This document shows, one piece after another, positions 1-8,817 of a DNA stretch of 23,488 bases. The position numbers and the translations under genes are program-made. Each line of letters opens with the position of its first letter. The first letter of the stretch is position 1. The notes beneath the pieces are model-generated. The model did no database searches, was not told the origin of the DNA, and worked only from the letters and a program-made list of their open reading frames with translations. Source of the stretch: CAYLWW01 sp964387585. GTDB taxonomy: Bacteria > Pseudomonadota > Alphaproteobacteria > Rickettsiales > Midichloriaceae. The DNA is taken from positions 1-23,488 of the forward strand of contig CAYLWW010000013.1 of assembly GCA_964387585.1 (NCBI GenBank), in the 5' to 3' direction.

Positions 1-116
1 ATATCCTATCGATCAAGCCTTTGAATTCTATAATTATCAATTGGAATGACTATATCTAAACCTAAAATTAATTATTATACTAAAAACCACAACTTACATC
101 ATGCAGTTTAAACTCC

Positions 117-128
117 TATCCCGAACTG
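117..128. repeat. Possible IS982-type element end (12-bp word shared with 14272-14283)
   Basis: The 12-mer TATCCCGAACTG occurs here and again at 14272-14283, where it sits at the 5' end of a recognisable IS982 transposase relic. By analogy this may be the end of a second IS982 element whose body would lie to the left and is now unrecognisable. The IS630 remnant begins almost immediately to the right. Only the short word supports this, so the call is tentative. Confidence 0.35.
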
Positions 129-352
129 AAGTATTACAGATAATGTTAACTTTCACAAAAATGCATTAAGTAGAAGAACTAATAGAATCTTGCAACATTT
201 TATTTTACCAACTTACTCCACCTAACTTAAATCAAATAGAACATTATTGATTTAAGATAAAAAACGAGATAGGAAAAACGGTAAATAATTTTGAGATATT
301 TTTTGATGCTGTTTACTTTACATTACAAAATATCGCTAACTATATGCTTTAG
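125..352 (+). pseudogene. IS630-family transposase, 3' remnant
   Basis: This stretch is decayed DNA matching the C-terminal part of an IS630 transposase. It aligns over about 230 bp with the better preserved copy at about 13735-13974, sharing the segments encoding NFHKN, the LPTYS region (with the following PDLNPIEHYW motif damaged) and the ending NYML-stop. No single frame is open. The right terminal inverted repeat of the element is still visible at about 332-358 with several substitutions. The N-terminal half is absent; the similarity begins abruptly near 125. The remnant ends only about 20 bp before the stop codon of ccoN, which is on the opposite strand. Confidence 0.8.
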
Positions 353-374
353 CCCATACCATAATTATTTCTTT

Positions 375-1853
375 CTAATTTTCCGTAATTATATTTGCTG
401 TCATTCTTGGCTGATAAATTGTTTTTATTACGTTATATAGCATTGTTAGTAATCCTAAGAAAAAGAATGCACCTCCTAGCGCTCTAATAACATAGTAAGG
501 ATGTAATATTGAGACAACATCAACAAAAGAGTATTTTAAAAATCCTAGTTCGTCATAACTACGCCACATTAATCCCTGGCTAATTCCTGCAGCCCACATT
601 GAAGTAATATAAAGCACTATTCCTATGCTACCTAACCATAAATGAATATTTACTAGATTCATAGAATAAAGCTCTTTTTTATTCCATAGTATTGGCACTA
701 GATGATATAATGCTCCAAAGCTAATAAAAGATACCCAACCCAATGCTCCAGAATGAACATGACTTATTGTCCACTCAGTGTAATGGCTTAAAGCATTAAC
801 CGCTTTTATAGCCATCACTGGACCTTCAAAAGTGCTCATGCCATAAAAGGCTATAGATACAACTAGAAATTTTAGCACTGGATCTTCGCGTAATTTATAC
901 CATGCTCCTGATAAGGTCATAATGCCATTAATCATCCCTCCCCAAGAAGGAACCCATAAAATTATTGACATCGTCATTCCTAAAGTTTGCACCCAATCTG
1001 GTAAAGATGTATAGTGTAGGTGGTGGGGTCCAGCCCATATGTAGATGTATACAAAGGCCCAAAAATGCAATATTGATAACCTATAAGAATAAACAGGAAG
1101 TCCAACTCTCTTAGGGACAAAATAATACATTATTCCTAAAAATCCTGCTGTTAAGAAAAAACCGACAGCATTATGCCCATACCACCATTGAATCATTGCA
1201 GATTGTACGCCTGAAAAAACAGCAACGCTACTAGTACTAGTTAAAGATATAGGAATAGTTAAATTATTACCTATATGCAATATGGCTACTATTATTATAA
1301 AAGCAAGAAAAAACCAATTAGCTACGTATATGTGAGCTTCTTTACGTTTATGAAGAGTAGCTAAGTATATAATTAAATAACATACCCAAACTATAGTTAA
1401 TAATAGGTCAGCATACCACTCAGGTTCAGCATATTCTTTTCCTTGCGTTATTCCCATTAAATAGCCGCTAGCAGCAATTATTAAAAATATTTGATAACCA
1501 AAATAAACAAACCTAGCTAATAAAGGTAAAGCAAGTGTAATTTGGGAAGTCCGTTGAACAACAAAAAGTGAAGTAGCAAAAAGAACATTACCACCAAAAG
1601 CAAAAATGACTCCTGAGGTATGTAAAGGGCGTAAACGACCAAAGCTTGTCCACGGAAGATCAAAATTCAATGCAGGATAGGCTAATTGAAGCGCTATAAA
1701 TACTCCTGCTCCCATTCCTACCACTGCCCAAAATAGGGCTGTTAATGTAAACCAACGTATTATTTGGTCATCATAACTGAAATTACAAGCCTTTGCAGCA
1801 GATAATTCGTTTATAGAGTTACTATTATCAATCATTGATTTAGTATTGATCAT
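375..1853 (-). CDS. ccoN: cbb3-type cytochrome c oxidase subunit I
   Basis: This is the catalytic subunit of the high-affinity cbb3 terminal oxidase, an inner-membrane protein that reduces O2 to water with electrons from cytochrome c. The 492-aa product has the expected many-helix hydrophobic profile. Visible ligands include His78 (RPLHTSG) for low-spin haem, His227 (WWYGHN), His277-His278 (WAGPHHLH) for CuB, Tyr271 six residues before His277 as in the known cross-linked tyrosine, and His365/His367 (SHVHSGALGW). Length is normal for CcoN. The ATG start is preceded by AT-rich sequence without a clear Shine-Dalgarno; a TATAAT-like -10 lies on the minus strand at 1941-1936. ccoO normally follows ccoN within a few dozen bases, but here an IS630 remnant follows and no ccoO is visible before the window edge. 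Confidence 0.96.
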   Translation of the reverse strand: MINTKSMIDNSNSINELSAAKACNFSYDDQIIRWFTLTALFWAVVGMGAGVFIALQLAYPALNFDLPWTSFGRLRPLHTSGVIFAFGGNVLFATSLFVVQRTSQITLALPLLARFVYFGYQIFLIIAASGYLMGITQGKEYAEPEWYADLLLTIVWVCYLIIYLATLHKRKEAHIYVANWFFLAFIIIVAILHIGNNLTIPISLTSTSSVAVFSGVQSAMIQWWYGHNAVGFFLTAGFLGIMYYFVPKRVGLPVYSYRLSILHFWAFVYIYIWAGPHHLHYTSLPDWVQTLGMTMSIILWVPSWGGMINGIMTLSGAWYKLREDPVLKFLVVSIAFYGMSTFEGPVMAIKAVNALSHYTEWTISHVHSGALGWVSFISFGALYHLVPILWNKKELYSMNLVNIHLWLGSIGIVLYITSMWAAGISQGLMWRSYDELGFLKYSFVDVVSILHPYYVIRALGGAFFFLGLLTMLYNVIKTIYQPRMTANIITEN

Positions 1854-2003
1854 GATTTGTTAAAAAATTTAATATAATTAAATAACTTCCCATCATCGAG
1901 AGTTACAAAAATTTAGTTTGAGTTAATTAGCTTTTATTATAAAATTATCATACCTTATACATAAGCGCTTAATTATTACGTTTTTCAAAAACTGATTAAT
2001 TGC

Positions 2004-2022
2004 TTACTGTATAATACAGTAA
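2004..2022. promoter_or_regulatory. Perfect 19-bp palindrome, operator-like
   Basis: The sequence TTACTGTATAATACAGTAA has two perfect 9-bp arms around a single central A. It lies about 150 bp upstream of the ccoN start and beyond the ileS terminator-like hairpin. The one-base centre would make a poor RNA hairpin loop, so a dimeric protein binding site is more likely. The CTGT...ACAG half-sites resemble a gammaproteobacterial LexA box, but the spacing of 5 instead of 8 does not fit. No regulator can be named. Confidence 0.45.
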
Positions 2023-2036
2023 CATTAAATACAAAA

Positions 2037-2057
2037 GGCTTATAATGTCAATAAGCC
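2037..2057 (-). terminator. Hairpin with short T-run, probable ileS terminator
   Basis: On the minus strand GGCTTAT and ATAAGCC form a perfect 7-bp stem with a 7-nt loop, followed by TTTTGTATTT. It lies about 100 bp past the ileS stop. The T-run is short, so efficiency is uncertain. Confidence 0.5.
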
Positions 2058-2108
2058 CTAAGTCTAAAATTGCCACAACTATACTACGTACTACAATACC
2101 CCAAGACA

Positions 2109-2138
2109 AGAGCAGATATGAACTAGCATATCTGCTCT
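2109..2138. terminator. Perfect 12-bp stem hairpin 16 bp past the ileS stop
   Basis: AGAGCAGATATG and CATATCTGCTCT form an uninterrupted 12-bp stem around the 6-nt loop AACTAG. Its position just after ileS suggests transcript termination or 3'-end protection. On the minus strand it is followed by TGTCTTGGGG rather than a T-run, so it may not act as a classical intrinsic terminator on its own; the second hairpin at 2037-2057 may complete the job. Confidence 0.5.
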
Positions 2139-2153
2139 ATATTAACATTTAAC

Positions 2154-5100
2154 CTATGAATCTTTATGTATACTGAAGTAAATGCTATTATCGTTATTGT
2201 CCCAGCTTATTTTATTTTGTTTTATTGTTAAGTTATTGATATCCTCAAAAAGTATAAGATTTGCTAAAGTTTGTTTTGTTATATAATCATTCCATTCTTT
2301 TATGGTATTTGCGATTTCATTACCATCACATGATAATTTGATGATTATTTTATCGCAAACGTTTAATCCACTTTCTTTACGTAATTGCTGTATAGATCTT
2401 ACTAAATCCCTTACTATTCCTTCTTGCCATAATTTTTCGCTAATCTTTAGATCTAGTATCACTAAAGCATCGTGAGTATCTAATGCGCATGCTTTATCTT
2501 TAAACTCTTCTTTAGGTTCAAGTTGAATTTTAAATTCCTCTTTAAGTAAAATCTCTGTTCCTACAATAACTGTTTTATCATCAGTAAATTTCCATTCTCC
2601 ATTACGCACCTCTTTTATAAGAGTTTGTACCTTATTGGGTATGCGCTTGCCTAATAGAGGTAGGTTTAATTGCAATTTATAATTAGCGTATTGACTTAAA
2701 TGTTCATCACTTAGGTTTTCCCAACTTTTAACATTTATTTCTTCTAATACTAGTTGCTTCATTTCTTCAGAAAAGCCTTCGCTGGTAACACCTATGAAAG
2801 TAGCTTTTGCCAAGGGTTGTCTGACTCTTATTCCTGATTGATTACGTATATTTAACACTGAATTACATGCTGAGCGAACTCTTTCCATATCTCTTATAAG
2901 ATCATGGTCTATATTATCAACAGAATAATTAGGAAAATCCTCAAGATGCACGCTTATTTTATCTGCGTAATGTATATTAATTCCTCTAAATATCGCTTCA
3001 GCTATTAAAGGCAAAAGTGGAGCTACAGCCCTGCATACTATGTTTAGTACGCTAAATAATGCATTATAAGCATCCACCTTATCTTTATCTATATCACTAC
3101 GCCAAAAACGTTCACGTGAACGACGTATATACCAATTATTTAACACCTCTATTAACTCTTCTACAGCGGCAGTTGCTGTTATGGTGTCGTATCTATCTAA
3201 ACTTTCTCGTATTACTATGGCTGTTTGCATAGTTTTAGTTATTATATATTTATCTAATATATTGCTATATTCTAAGTTAAATTCTGCTACTAATTTATCA
3301 ATGTTGGCATATAAAGTAAAAAAGTTATATGCATTCCATAAAGGTTTTATTACTAAACGCACAACCTCTTTTATGCCATGTATATCTTTATCTAAGACTA
3401 ATTCTTGACCTCGCATTACCGTAGATGATACCATAAACCATCTGATTGCATCTGCTCCTACTTGCTCAAAAACTTCTTTAGGATCAACATAATTTTGGAG
3501 GCGTTTAGATAGCTTTTGTCCCCCTTCTCCTAGTATTACTCCGTGACAAATAGCATTAAGGAATGGTGGCGAATCGAATAAAGCTGTTGAAATAACCATC
3601 ATGGTATAAAACCACCCTCTAGTCTGAGCAACGTATTCTGATATAAAATCAGCTGGAAAAGACTTTTCAAACCATTCTTTATTCTCAAAAGGATAATGGA
3701 TTTGTGCATAAGGCATAGAGCCACTTTCAAACCAGCAATCTAATACTTCAGGCACCCGACGTAACATAGATTTGCCTGTAGGATCTGCTGGATTTACTGT
3801 AACCAACTGATCTATAAAAGGTCTATGCAAATCTTTAATTTTAACATTAAATGTTTCTTCTAATTCTTTAATAGAACCTAAAACTAAAGTATAAGGGTAC
3901 TCGGGATCATCACTTTGCCATACCGGGATAGGGCATCCCCAATAACGGTTACGGGAAATTGACCAATCTCTAGCATTTTCTAGCCACTTACCAAATAGAC
4001 CATTTTTTATATGACTAGGTATCCAATTAATCTTTTGATTATTAATTATCATGCGCTCTTTTATTGAGGTAACACTGATATACCAAGACGGTAAAGCTTT
4101 ATATATCAACTGAGTATCTGTGCGCCAACAATGAGGATAATTGTGAGTATATTGTTCAGTTTTTATCCACGCTCCTATTTTTTTTAGATGCATTATAATG
4201 CTATCATTTGTTTCAAAAACCTGTTTACCAATATAATCAGTTACTGGATAAGTAAATTTACCACCATTGTCTACTGGGCACACTACATCTATGTTATTTG
4301 AACGACATAAGTTGTAATCATCTTCCCCAAAACCAGGAGAAATATGAACCGTTCCCGTTCCATCCTCTGTAGTAACAAAATCAGCAGCCAAAATATGAAA
4401 AGCATTCTTGTGGTCGCTAAAATACGAGAAAACTGGATTATATTCCAATCCAACTAAATCTTTCCCTTTTATTGTTGTGACTACATCTTGCCCTATTTCG
4501 TTTTCGTATTTAGTTAATGCGCTACTTGCAATTATGTAGTAGTTATTATCTTTATTAACTACTGAGTATTCTATATCACTTCCTACTGCTAAAGCTAAAT
4601 TTGAGGGCAAAGTCCATGGTGTAGTAGTCCAAGCCAAGATATATATTGATTTGTATTTTCCCGTGATAAAATTTGAACTATCTTTTAATTTAAACCCTAA
4701 AGTTACAGATTTGCTTTGTATTTGCCTATATGCATTATCTATTCTTGTCTCAAAGTCAGAAACGGGAGTTTCACATTTCCACGAATAGGGCATTACCCTT
4801 ACTGATTCATAAATCAAACCTTTGTCGTATAATGATTTGAAAACCCATAAGACGCTTTCCATATAAGGTAAGTCCATGGTTTTATAATCATTAGCAAAGT
4901 CTACCCATCGAGCTTGTCTATTTACCTGCTCTTCCCACTGTTTAGCATACTGTAATACTGAATTATAGCAATATTGATTGAATTTATCTATTCCAAAAGC
5001 TTCTATCTCTATTTTACCAGAAATTCCTAAATCTTTTTCTGCTACCATTTCAGCTGGCAACCCATGACAATCCCAACCAAAACGCCTTTTTACTAAGTTA

Positions 5101-5330
5101 CCTTGCATTGTCTGATAACGCGCTACCAAATCTTTTATAAATCCACTTAATAAATGCCCGTAGTGAGGCATGCCATTAGCAAATGGAGGACCATCATAAA
5201 ATATAAACTCTTTTTTTCCCTTTAGTGATTGATGAAATATTTCTTTGTCTTCCCAAAATTTTAGTATTTCGTTCTCTATTTGAGGAAAATTAGGATTGCT
5301 ATCGACTTGAGGGTAGCTTAAGCTTGTCAT
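2154..5330 (-). CDS. ileS: Isoleucyl-tRNA synthetase, long eukaryote-like form
   Basis: This cytoplasmic class I synthetase charges tRNA-Ile with isoleucine. The 1058-aa product shows the HIGH signature as HYGH at residues 56-59, the editing domain with WTTTPWTLPSN at about 234-244 and GTGTVHISPGFGEDDY at about 324-339, the WDCHGLP motif near 86-92, and the KMSKS signature as KLSKR at 606-610. The C-terminal region has the helical anticodon-binding domain and no obvious cysteine zinc finger. Length and motif spellings fit the eukaryote-like (IleS2) type found in Rickettsia and some other bacteria, rather than the E. coli type of about 940 aa. It is transcribed alone, divergent from fabH, and followed by hairpins at 2109-2138 and 2037-2057. 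The ATG has no strong Shine-Dalgarno. Confidence 0.97.
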   Translation of the reverse strand: MTSLSYPQVDSNPNFPQIENEILKFWEDKEIFHQSLKGKKEFIFYDGPPFANGMPHYGHLLSGFIKDLVARYQTMQGNLVKRRFGWDCHGLPAEMVAEKDLGISGKIEIEAFGIDKFNQYCYNSVLQYAKQWEEQVNRQARWVDFANDYKTMDLPYMESVLWVFKSLYDKGLIYESVRVMPYSWKCETPVSDFETRIDNAYRQIQSKSVTLGFKLKDSSNFITGKYKSIYILAWTTTPWTLPSNLALAVGSDIEYSVVNKDNNYYIIASSALTKYENEIGQDVVTTIKGKDLVGLEYNPVFSYFSDHKNAFHILAADFVTTEDGTGTVHISPGFGEDDYNLCRSNNIDVVCPVDNGGKFTYPVTDYIGKQVFETNDSIIMHLKKIGAWIKTEQYTHNYPHCWRTDTQLIYKALPSWYISVTSIKERMIINNQKINWIPSHIKNGLFGKWLENARDWSISRNRYWGCPIPVWQSDDPEYPYTLVLGSIKELEETFNVKIKDLHRPFIDQLVTVNPADPTGKSMLRRVPEVLDCWFESGSMPYAQIHYPFENKEWFEKSFPADFISEYVAQTRGWFYTMMVISTALFDSPPFLNAICHGVILGEGGQKLSKRLQNYVDPKEVFEQVGADAIRWFMVSSTVMRGQELVLDKDIHGIKEVVRLVIKPLWNAYNFFTLYANIDKLVAEFNLEYSNILDKYIITKTMQTAIVIRESLDRYDTITATAAVEELIEVLNNWYIRRSRERFWRSDIDKDKVDAYNALFSVLNIVCRAVAPLLPLIAEAIFRGINIHYADKISVHLEDFPNYSVDNIDHDLIRDMERVRSACNSVLNIRNQSGIRVRQPLAKATFIGVTSEGFSEEMKQLVLEEINVKSWENLSDEHLSQYANYKLQLNLPLLGKRIPNKVQTLIKEVRNGEWKFTDDKTVIVGTEILLKEEFKIQLEPKEEFKDKACALDTHDALVILDLKISEKLWQEGIVRDLVRSIQQLRKESGLNVCDKIIIKLSCDGNEIANTIKEWNDYITKQTLANLILFEDINNLTIKQNKISWDNNDNSIYFSIHKDS

Positions 5331-5598
5331 ATTATTTTTATTATTTATTTAATTAAATCTTATTCAATAGTAATTTAGAGTAACGCTTAATAAAATAGGC
5401 TAATTGATTTATTTTTATAGCTCTCAATCTGATTAAATGTTATTAAATTACCTATTTGCAAAATTTCAATTGTTGCAGCTTTTTTAGTCATTATATATAA
5501 TTAACGCAATATAGTAAAATTATAATGCTATAGATAAATTGTTGAATACAGTTAATAATCGTAATCAAAACATTTTTATAGAAGGTTAAACTATTTTT

Positions 5599-6558
5599 AT
5601 GACTACTTCAGCAATTATCGGTTGCGGTTCTTACCTTCCTCTGCATATTTTATCTAATAGCGATTTAAGCAAAATGGTCGATACTAACGATGAGTGGATA
5701 TTTTCTCGAACAGGTATAAAGAATAGGCATATTGCTGCTCCAGATGAACTTACTTCTGATATGGCAACGAAAGCTTTAGAAAAAGCATTGCAAATGGCTG
5801 GTTGTCAAGTTTCTTCGCTTGATGCTATTATAGTTGCTACTACTACCCCAGATTTGATTTTTCCTGCTACAGCTGTAAAGGTTCAACAAAACATAGGGAT
5901 GAATCATGGTTTTGCTTTTGATTTACAGGCGGTTTGTTCAGGTTTTGTTTATGGCTTAAGCGTTGCTCATAGCTTAATAGTTGCTGGCCAGGCTAATAGG
6001 ATAGCGCTTATAGGTGCTGATACTATGTCGCGTATAGTTGATTGGCAAGATCGTGGTACTTGTGTATTATTTGGTGATGGAGCTGGAGCTATAATATTAG
6101 AAGCTACTAAAAATACTCAAAATGGAATTTTAGGTATAAAACTATTATCAGAACCTGAATTATTTAATATTTTGAAAGTGGAAGGAGGTATAGCCCGTGG
6201 TAATTTAGAAGCTAAACTAATTATGAACGGTAAAGAAGTGTTTAAACATGCGGTGCAAAAGATGAGCATAATGACAGAAGAACTATTGCAATATCATAAC
6301 CTTAATGTTAATGATATTGATTGGCTTATCCCTCATCAAGCTAATGCTAGAATAATTAGCTCAGTAGCACAGCGATTAAATATCCCTGAAAGTCGAGTTG
6401 CTTTTTCACTTAAAGATCATGCAAACACTTCTGCAGCTTCAATTCCATTAGCTTTAGATAAATATATAAAAGAAGGCTTAATAAAAACAGGACAATTGAT
6501 AGCTATGGCATCAGCAGGTGGAGGAATGACTTTTGGCAGCGCTCTATTAAAAATATAG
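5599..6558 (+). CDS. fabH: 3-oxoacyl-[acyl-carrier-protein] synthase III (KASIII)
   Basis: FabH starts type II fatty-acid synthesis by condensing acetyl-CoA with malonyl-ACP. The 319-aa product has the normal length. The catalytic triad is complete: Cys113 in DLQAVCSGF, His246 in IPHQAN and Asn276 in DHANTSAA. The N-terminal TNDEWIFSRTGI block and the C-terminal ASAGGGMTFGSAL block are also typical. It is the first gene of a plus-strand run; era begins 67 bp after its stop and coq7 follows. A TATAAT-like -10 lies at 5521-5526, but I could not pair it with a convincing -35. In many alphaproteobacteria plsX precedes fabH; here the neighbour is the divergent ileS. Confidence 0.97.
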   Translation: MTTSAIIGCGSYLPLHILSNSDLSKMVDTNDEWIFSRTGIKNRHIAAPDELTSDMATKALEKALQMAGCQVSSLDAIIVATTTPDLIFPATAVKVQQNIGMNHGFAFDLQAVCSGFVYGLSVAHSLIVAGQANRIALIGADTMSRIVDWQDRGTCVLFGDGAGAIILEATKNTQNGILGIKLLSEPELFNILKVEGGIARGNLEAKLIMNGKEVFKHAVQKMSIMTEELLQYHNLNVNDIDWLIPHQANARIISSVAQRLNIPESRVAFSLKDHANTSAASIPLALDKYIKEGLIKTGQLIAMASAGGGMTFGSALLKI

Positions 6559-6625
6559 CTAAATTTAATTATTTAAACAACTCATAACTATAAAAATTCA
6601 AGCTAAAATACTGGTTTAACCTATA

Positions 6626-7651
6626 ATGAATTTAAATTCCATAACTAAAGAAACTAAAATCGCTACTATAGCATTAGTAGGCCAACCTAACGTTGGAAAA
6701 TCGACACTAATAAATACAATAATAGGGTATAAGCTAGCAATAGTCACCCCTAAGGTACAAACTACTAGACGTAATTTAAAAGGAGTGCTTAATAGCGATA
6801 ATACCCAGCTAGTGTTTATAGATACACCAGGTTTATTTGAAGCTAGAGAAGATCATAAGTTAGAAAATTTAATAGTGAAAAATGCTTGGAAAGGAATAAA
6901 ACAATCCGATTGCATAGCTTTTATTTTTGACGCAATTAAAAGCTTTAAAGATCCTGAGTATAAAAAAGTTGAAAGTGAAATCATCTCAAATATTAAAGAC
7001 TTTTTGGTTAAATATGAGAAAGGTTCTAAATCAACTTCTAATAACTCAAAACGACTTATAGCTATTGTTAATAAAATAGATTTGCTTGATAAAACCTATG
7101 ATAAAAAACTTAATCAGATTCCTAAATCTTATGAGAATATATTAGATAATAAGGAAAGTGCTAATGAAGAGAAGTTATTAGAGATAAATAATTATATTGA
7201 GTCTCTTGGAATTTTTGAAAAAATCTTTCACCTTTCTGCCACTGATGGGTTAGGTATTGATAGTTTGATAGATTTCTTAAATACTAGCGCTACCCCTGGT
7301 AAATGGCTATTTGAAGATGAAGTTTATACAGACTCTACAGAAAGAGAAATACTAGAAGAATTAACGCGAGAACAGCTTTATTTGCATTTACATGATGAAT
7401 TGCCTTACTCTTTAAAGGTTGAAACAGATTCATGGACCGAACAAGAAGATGGAAGCGCTATCGTACATCAATCAATATATGTGATTAAGAATTCACAAAA
7501 AGCTATTTTACTTGGTAAAGGTGGGAGTATGATAAAAGAAGTAGGGATAAAAACCAGAAAAATGGCTGAGGAAGCATTGGAGAGAAAGGTACACTTATTT
7601 CTATATGTTAAGGTTAGGGAAGATTGGATAAAACACTTAAAGGAAGTGTAA
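6626..7651 (+). CDS. era: GTPase Era, ribosome assembly
   Basis: Era binds the 3' end of 16S rRNA and helps mature the 30S subunit. The GTPase motifs are all present: G1 GQPNVGKS (19-26), the TTR switch-I threonines (46-48), G3 DTPG (66-69), G4 NKID (149-152) and G5 SAT (204-206). The C-terminal KH domain carries GKGG at 297-300 within LLGKGGSMIKEVG. At 341 aa it is about 40 residues longer than E. coli Era. The extra length is mainly lysine- and asparagine-rich sequence around G4, at about 123-145 and 155-190, probably surface loops. It lies between fabH and coq7 with short gaps (67 and 43 bp), consistent with one transcript. No strong Shine-Dalgarno is visible before the ATG. Confidence 0.96.
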   Translation: MNLNSITKETKIATIALVGQPNVGKSTLINTIIGYKLAIVTPKVQTTRRNLKGVLNSDNTQLVFIDTPGLFEAREDHKLENLIVKNAWKGIKQSDCIAFIFDAIKSFKDPEYKKVESEIISNIKDFLVKYEKGSKSTSNNSKRLIAIVNKIDLLDKTYDKKLNQIPKSYENILDNKESANEEKLLEINNYIESLGIFEKIFHLSATDGLGIDSLIDFLNTSATPGKWLFEDEVYTDSTEREILEELTREQLYLHLHDELPYSLKVETDSWTEQEDGSAIVHQSIYVIKNSQKAILLGKGGSMIKEVGIKTRKMAEEALERKVHLFLYVKVREDWIKHLKEV

Positions 7652-7694
7652 AGTTTATTATAACTTTAAATAACATAATAGCTTTGGGTAAAAT

Positions 7695-8306
7695 ATGACT
7701 AAACCCTGTAATATAATAAATGATAAAGAAAATAATGAATGTTTAAATCAAAATGTTAGAAGCATTCCACTTGCAGGTGACTTAAGTATTGATGAAGATA
7801 TAGCGCGAATGATTAGAGTAAATCAAGCTGGTGAATATGGTGCAAAACGTATATATGAAGGGCAGATAAGCGTGCTTAGCAACTCTGAAATATTACCAGT
7901 AATAAATGATATGTATAAGCAAGAGTTAAAACACTTAGAGTATTTTAATAATCAAATTCGAAGCAGGGAAAATGTTAGACCCACTGCTTTACAACCTTTA
8001 TGGCATGTTGCTGGTTGGTTATTAGGAGCTAGCACTGCTTTATTAGGGGAAAAAGCTGCTATGGCTTGTACTGTAGCAGTGGAAGAAGTAATAGAAGAGC
8101 ATTATGAAAAACAACTTGATAGGATTAAGCTTTATGGGGTTGAAAAGGATTTAGCAGAAAAAATAGCTATATTTAAGGCTGAAGAGGTTGAGCATCGAGA
8201 TACTGGGTTAAAACATGAAGCTGAACTAACTCCAGCATATTATGTGTTAACTAATTTTATCAAGCTAGCCAGCCGTACTGCGATATGGTTATCAGAAAGA
8301 GTTTAG
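7695..8306 (+). CDS. coq7: Demethoxyubiquinone hydroxylase (Coq7 type)
   Basis: This di-iron monooxygenase performs a late ring hydroxylation in ubiquinone biosynthesis at the inner membrane. The 203-aa product has the paired carboxylate/histidine ligand pattern of the family: Glu47 in NQAGEYGAKR, Glu77 and His80 in QELKHLEYF, glutamates in AVEEVIEEHYEKQ (130-136), and Glu164 and His167 in EEVEHRD. The segment around residues 100-128 (WHVAGWLLGAS and onward) is hydrophobic and fits the known membrane-associated helix. The first 25 residues are poorly conserved and may be a lineage extension. It closes the fabH-era-coq7 run. Together with NuoF in this window it supports a ubiquinone-based respiratory chain. 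Confidence 0.96.
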   Translation: MTKPCNIINDKENNECLNQNVRSIPLAGDLSIDEDIARMIRVNQAGEYGAKRIYEGQISVLSNSEILPVINDMYKQELKHLEYFNNQIRSRENVRPTALQPLWHVAGWLLGASTALLGEKAAMACTVAVEEVIEEHYEKQLDRIKLYGVEKDLAEKIAIFKAEEVEHRDTGLKHEAELTPAYYVLTNFIKLASRTAIWLSERV

Positions 8307-8817
8307 CGAATACTAAAATTTAAAGACGTAAATCTTGACTTATAAAAGATAAACATATGAGAGAGAGTGTATTTGAAATAGGTTATGGTAAAAGTTTATA
8401 AAAAAGTTGATTAAACTTGATGTTATTTATTTTCTGTTTATTATCGCAAATGAAATAATGTTTTTGGGGCTGTTCGGTAGTATACTAAAAAGACTTTAAC
8501 AGTTAAAATAGGCGATAAGCTTGGAAAACCTATACTAATAGGTGAGCATCAGCAAACCCGCGAAATTTGACAACGCAAATGTTGAAGTATCAAAGTATAT
8601 AAGTTTATTGACATACTGTTTTAGACTCCATGATAATTTCTCTATTGCTATAGACCTCTTAAAAAATAAAGAGTTGGTGAAAGTGAGTAGTACAATTACA
8701 AATTGTATGAGAGGCAAATAATTCACCAAATTTTTATTTAATTTAGTAAATGTATAAGTTTTAGCTACTAATTTTTTTGTAGTTAATAACTACAATTAAG
8801 TACTGATTATTGATATT
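8307..8817. other. 511-bp gene-poor gap, content unresolved
   Basis: No recognised gene or RNA is seen here. A short plus-strand reading frame runs from a GTG at 8542 to a stop at 8719-8721 (about 59 codons), and its antisense frame is also open; neither resembles a family I know. The segment at about 8463-8545 is locally richer in G and C than its surroundings and contains a small perfect hairpin (ACCTAT-acta-ATAGGT, 8528-8543). A decayed gene or insertion-sequence scar is possible. The promoter of yidC should lie in the last 100 bp, but no clear boxes were found. Confidence 0.3.

Noticed and set aside
2004..2022. LexA (SOS) box
   Set aside because: Half-sites look like CTGT/ACAG but are spaced by 5 instead of 8, and alphaproteobacterial LexA normally uses a GTTC-N7-GTTC type site.
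3181..3408. Plus-strand open frame of 75 codons inside ileS
   Set aside because: Antisense to the strongly conserved IleRS coding sequence; a shadow frame.
8535..8729. Minus-strand open frame of 64 codons between coq7 and yidC
   Set aside because: No recognisable motif or ribosome binding site; the opposite strand is equally open, and nothing supports one over the other.
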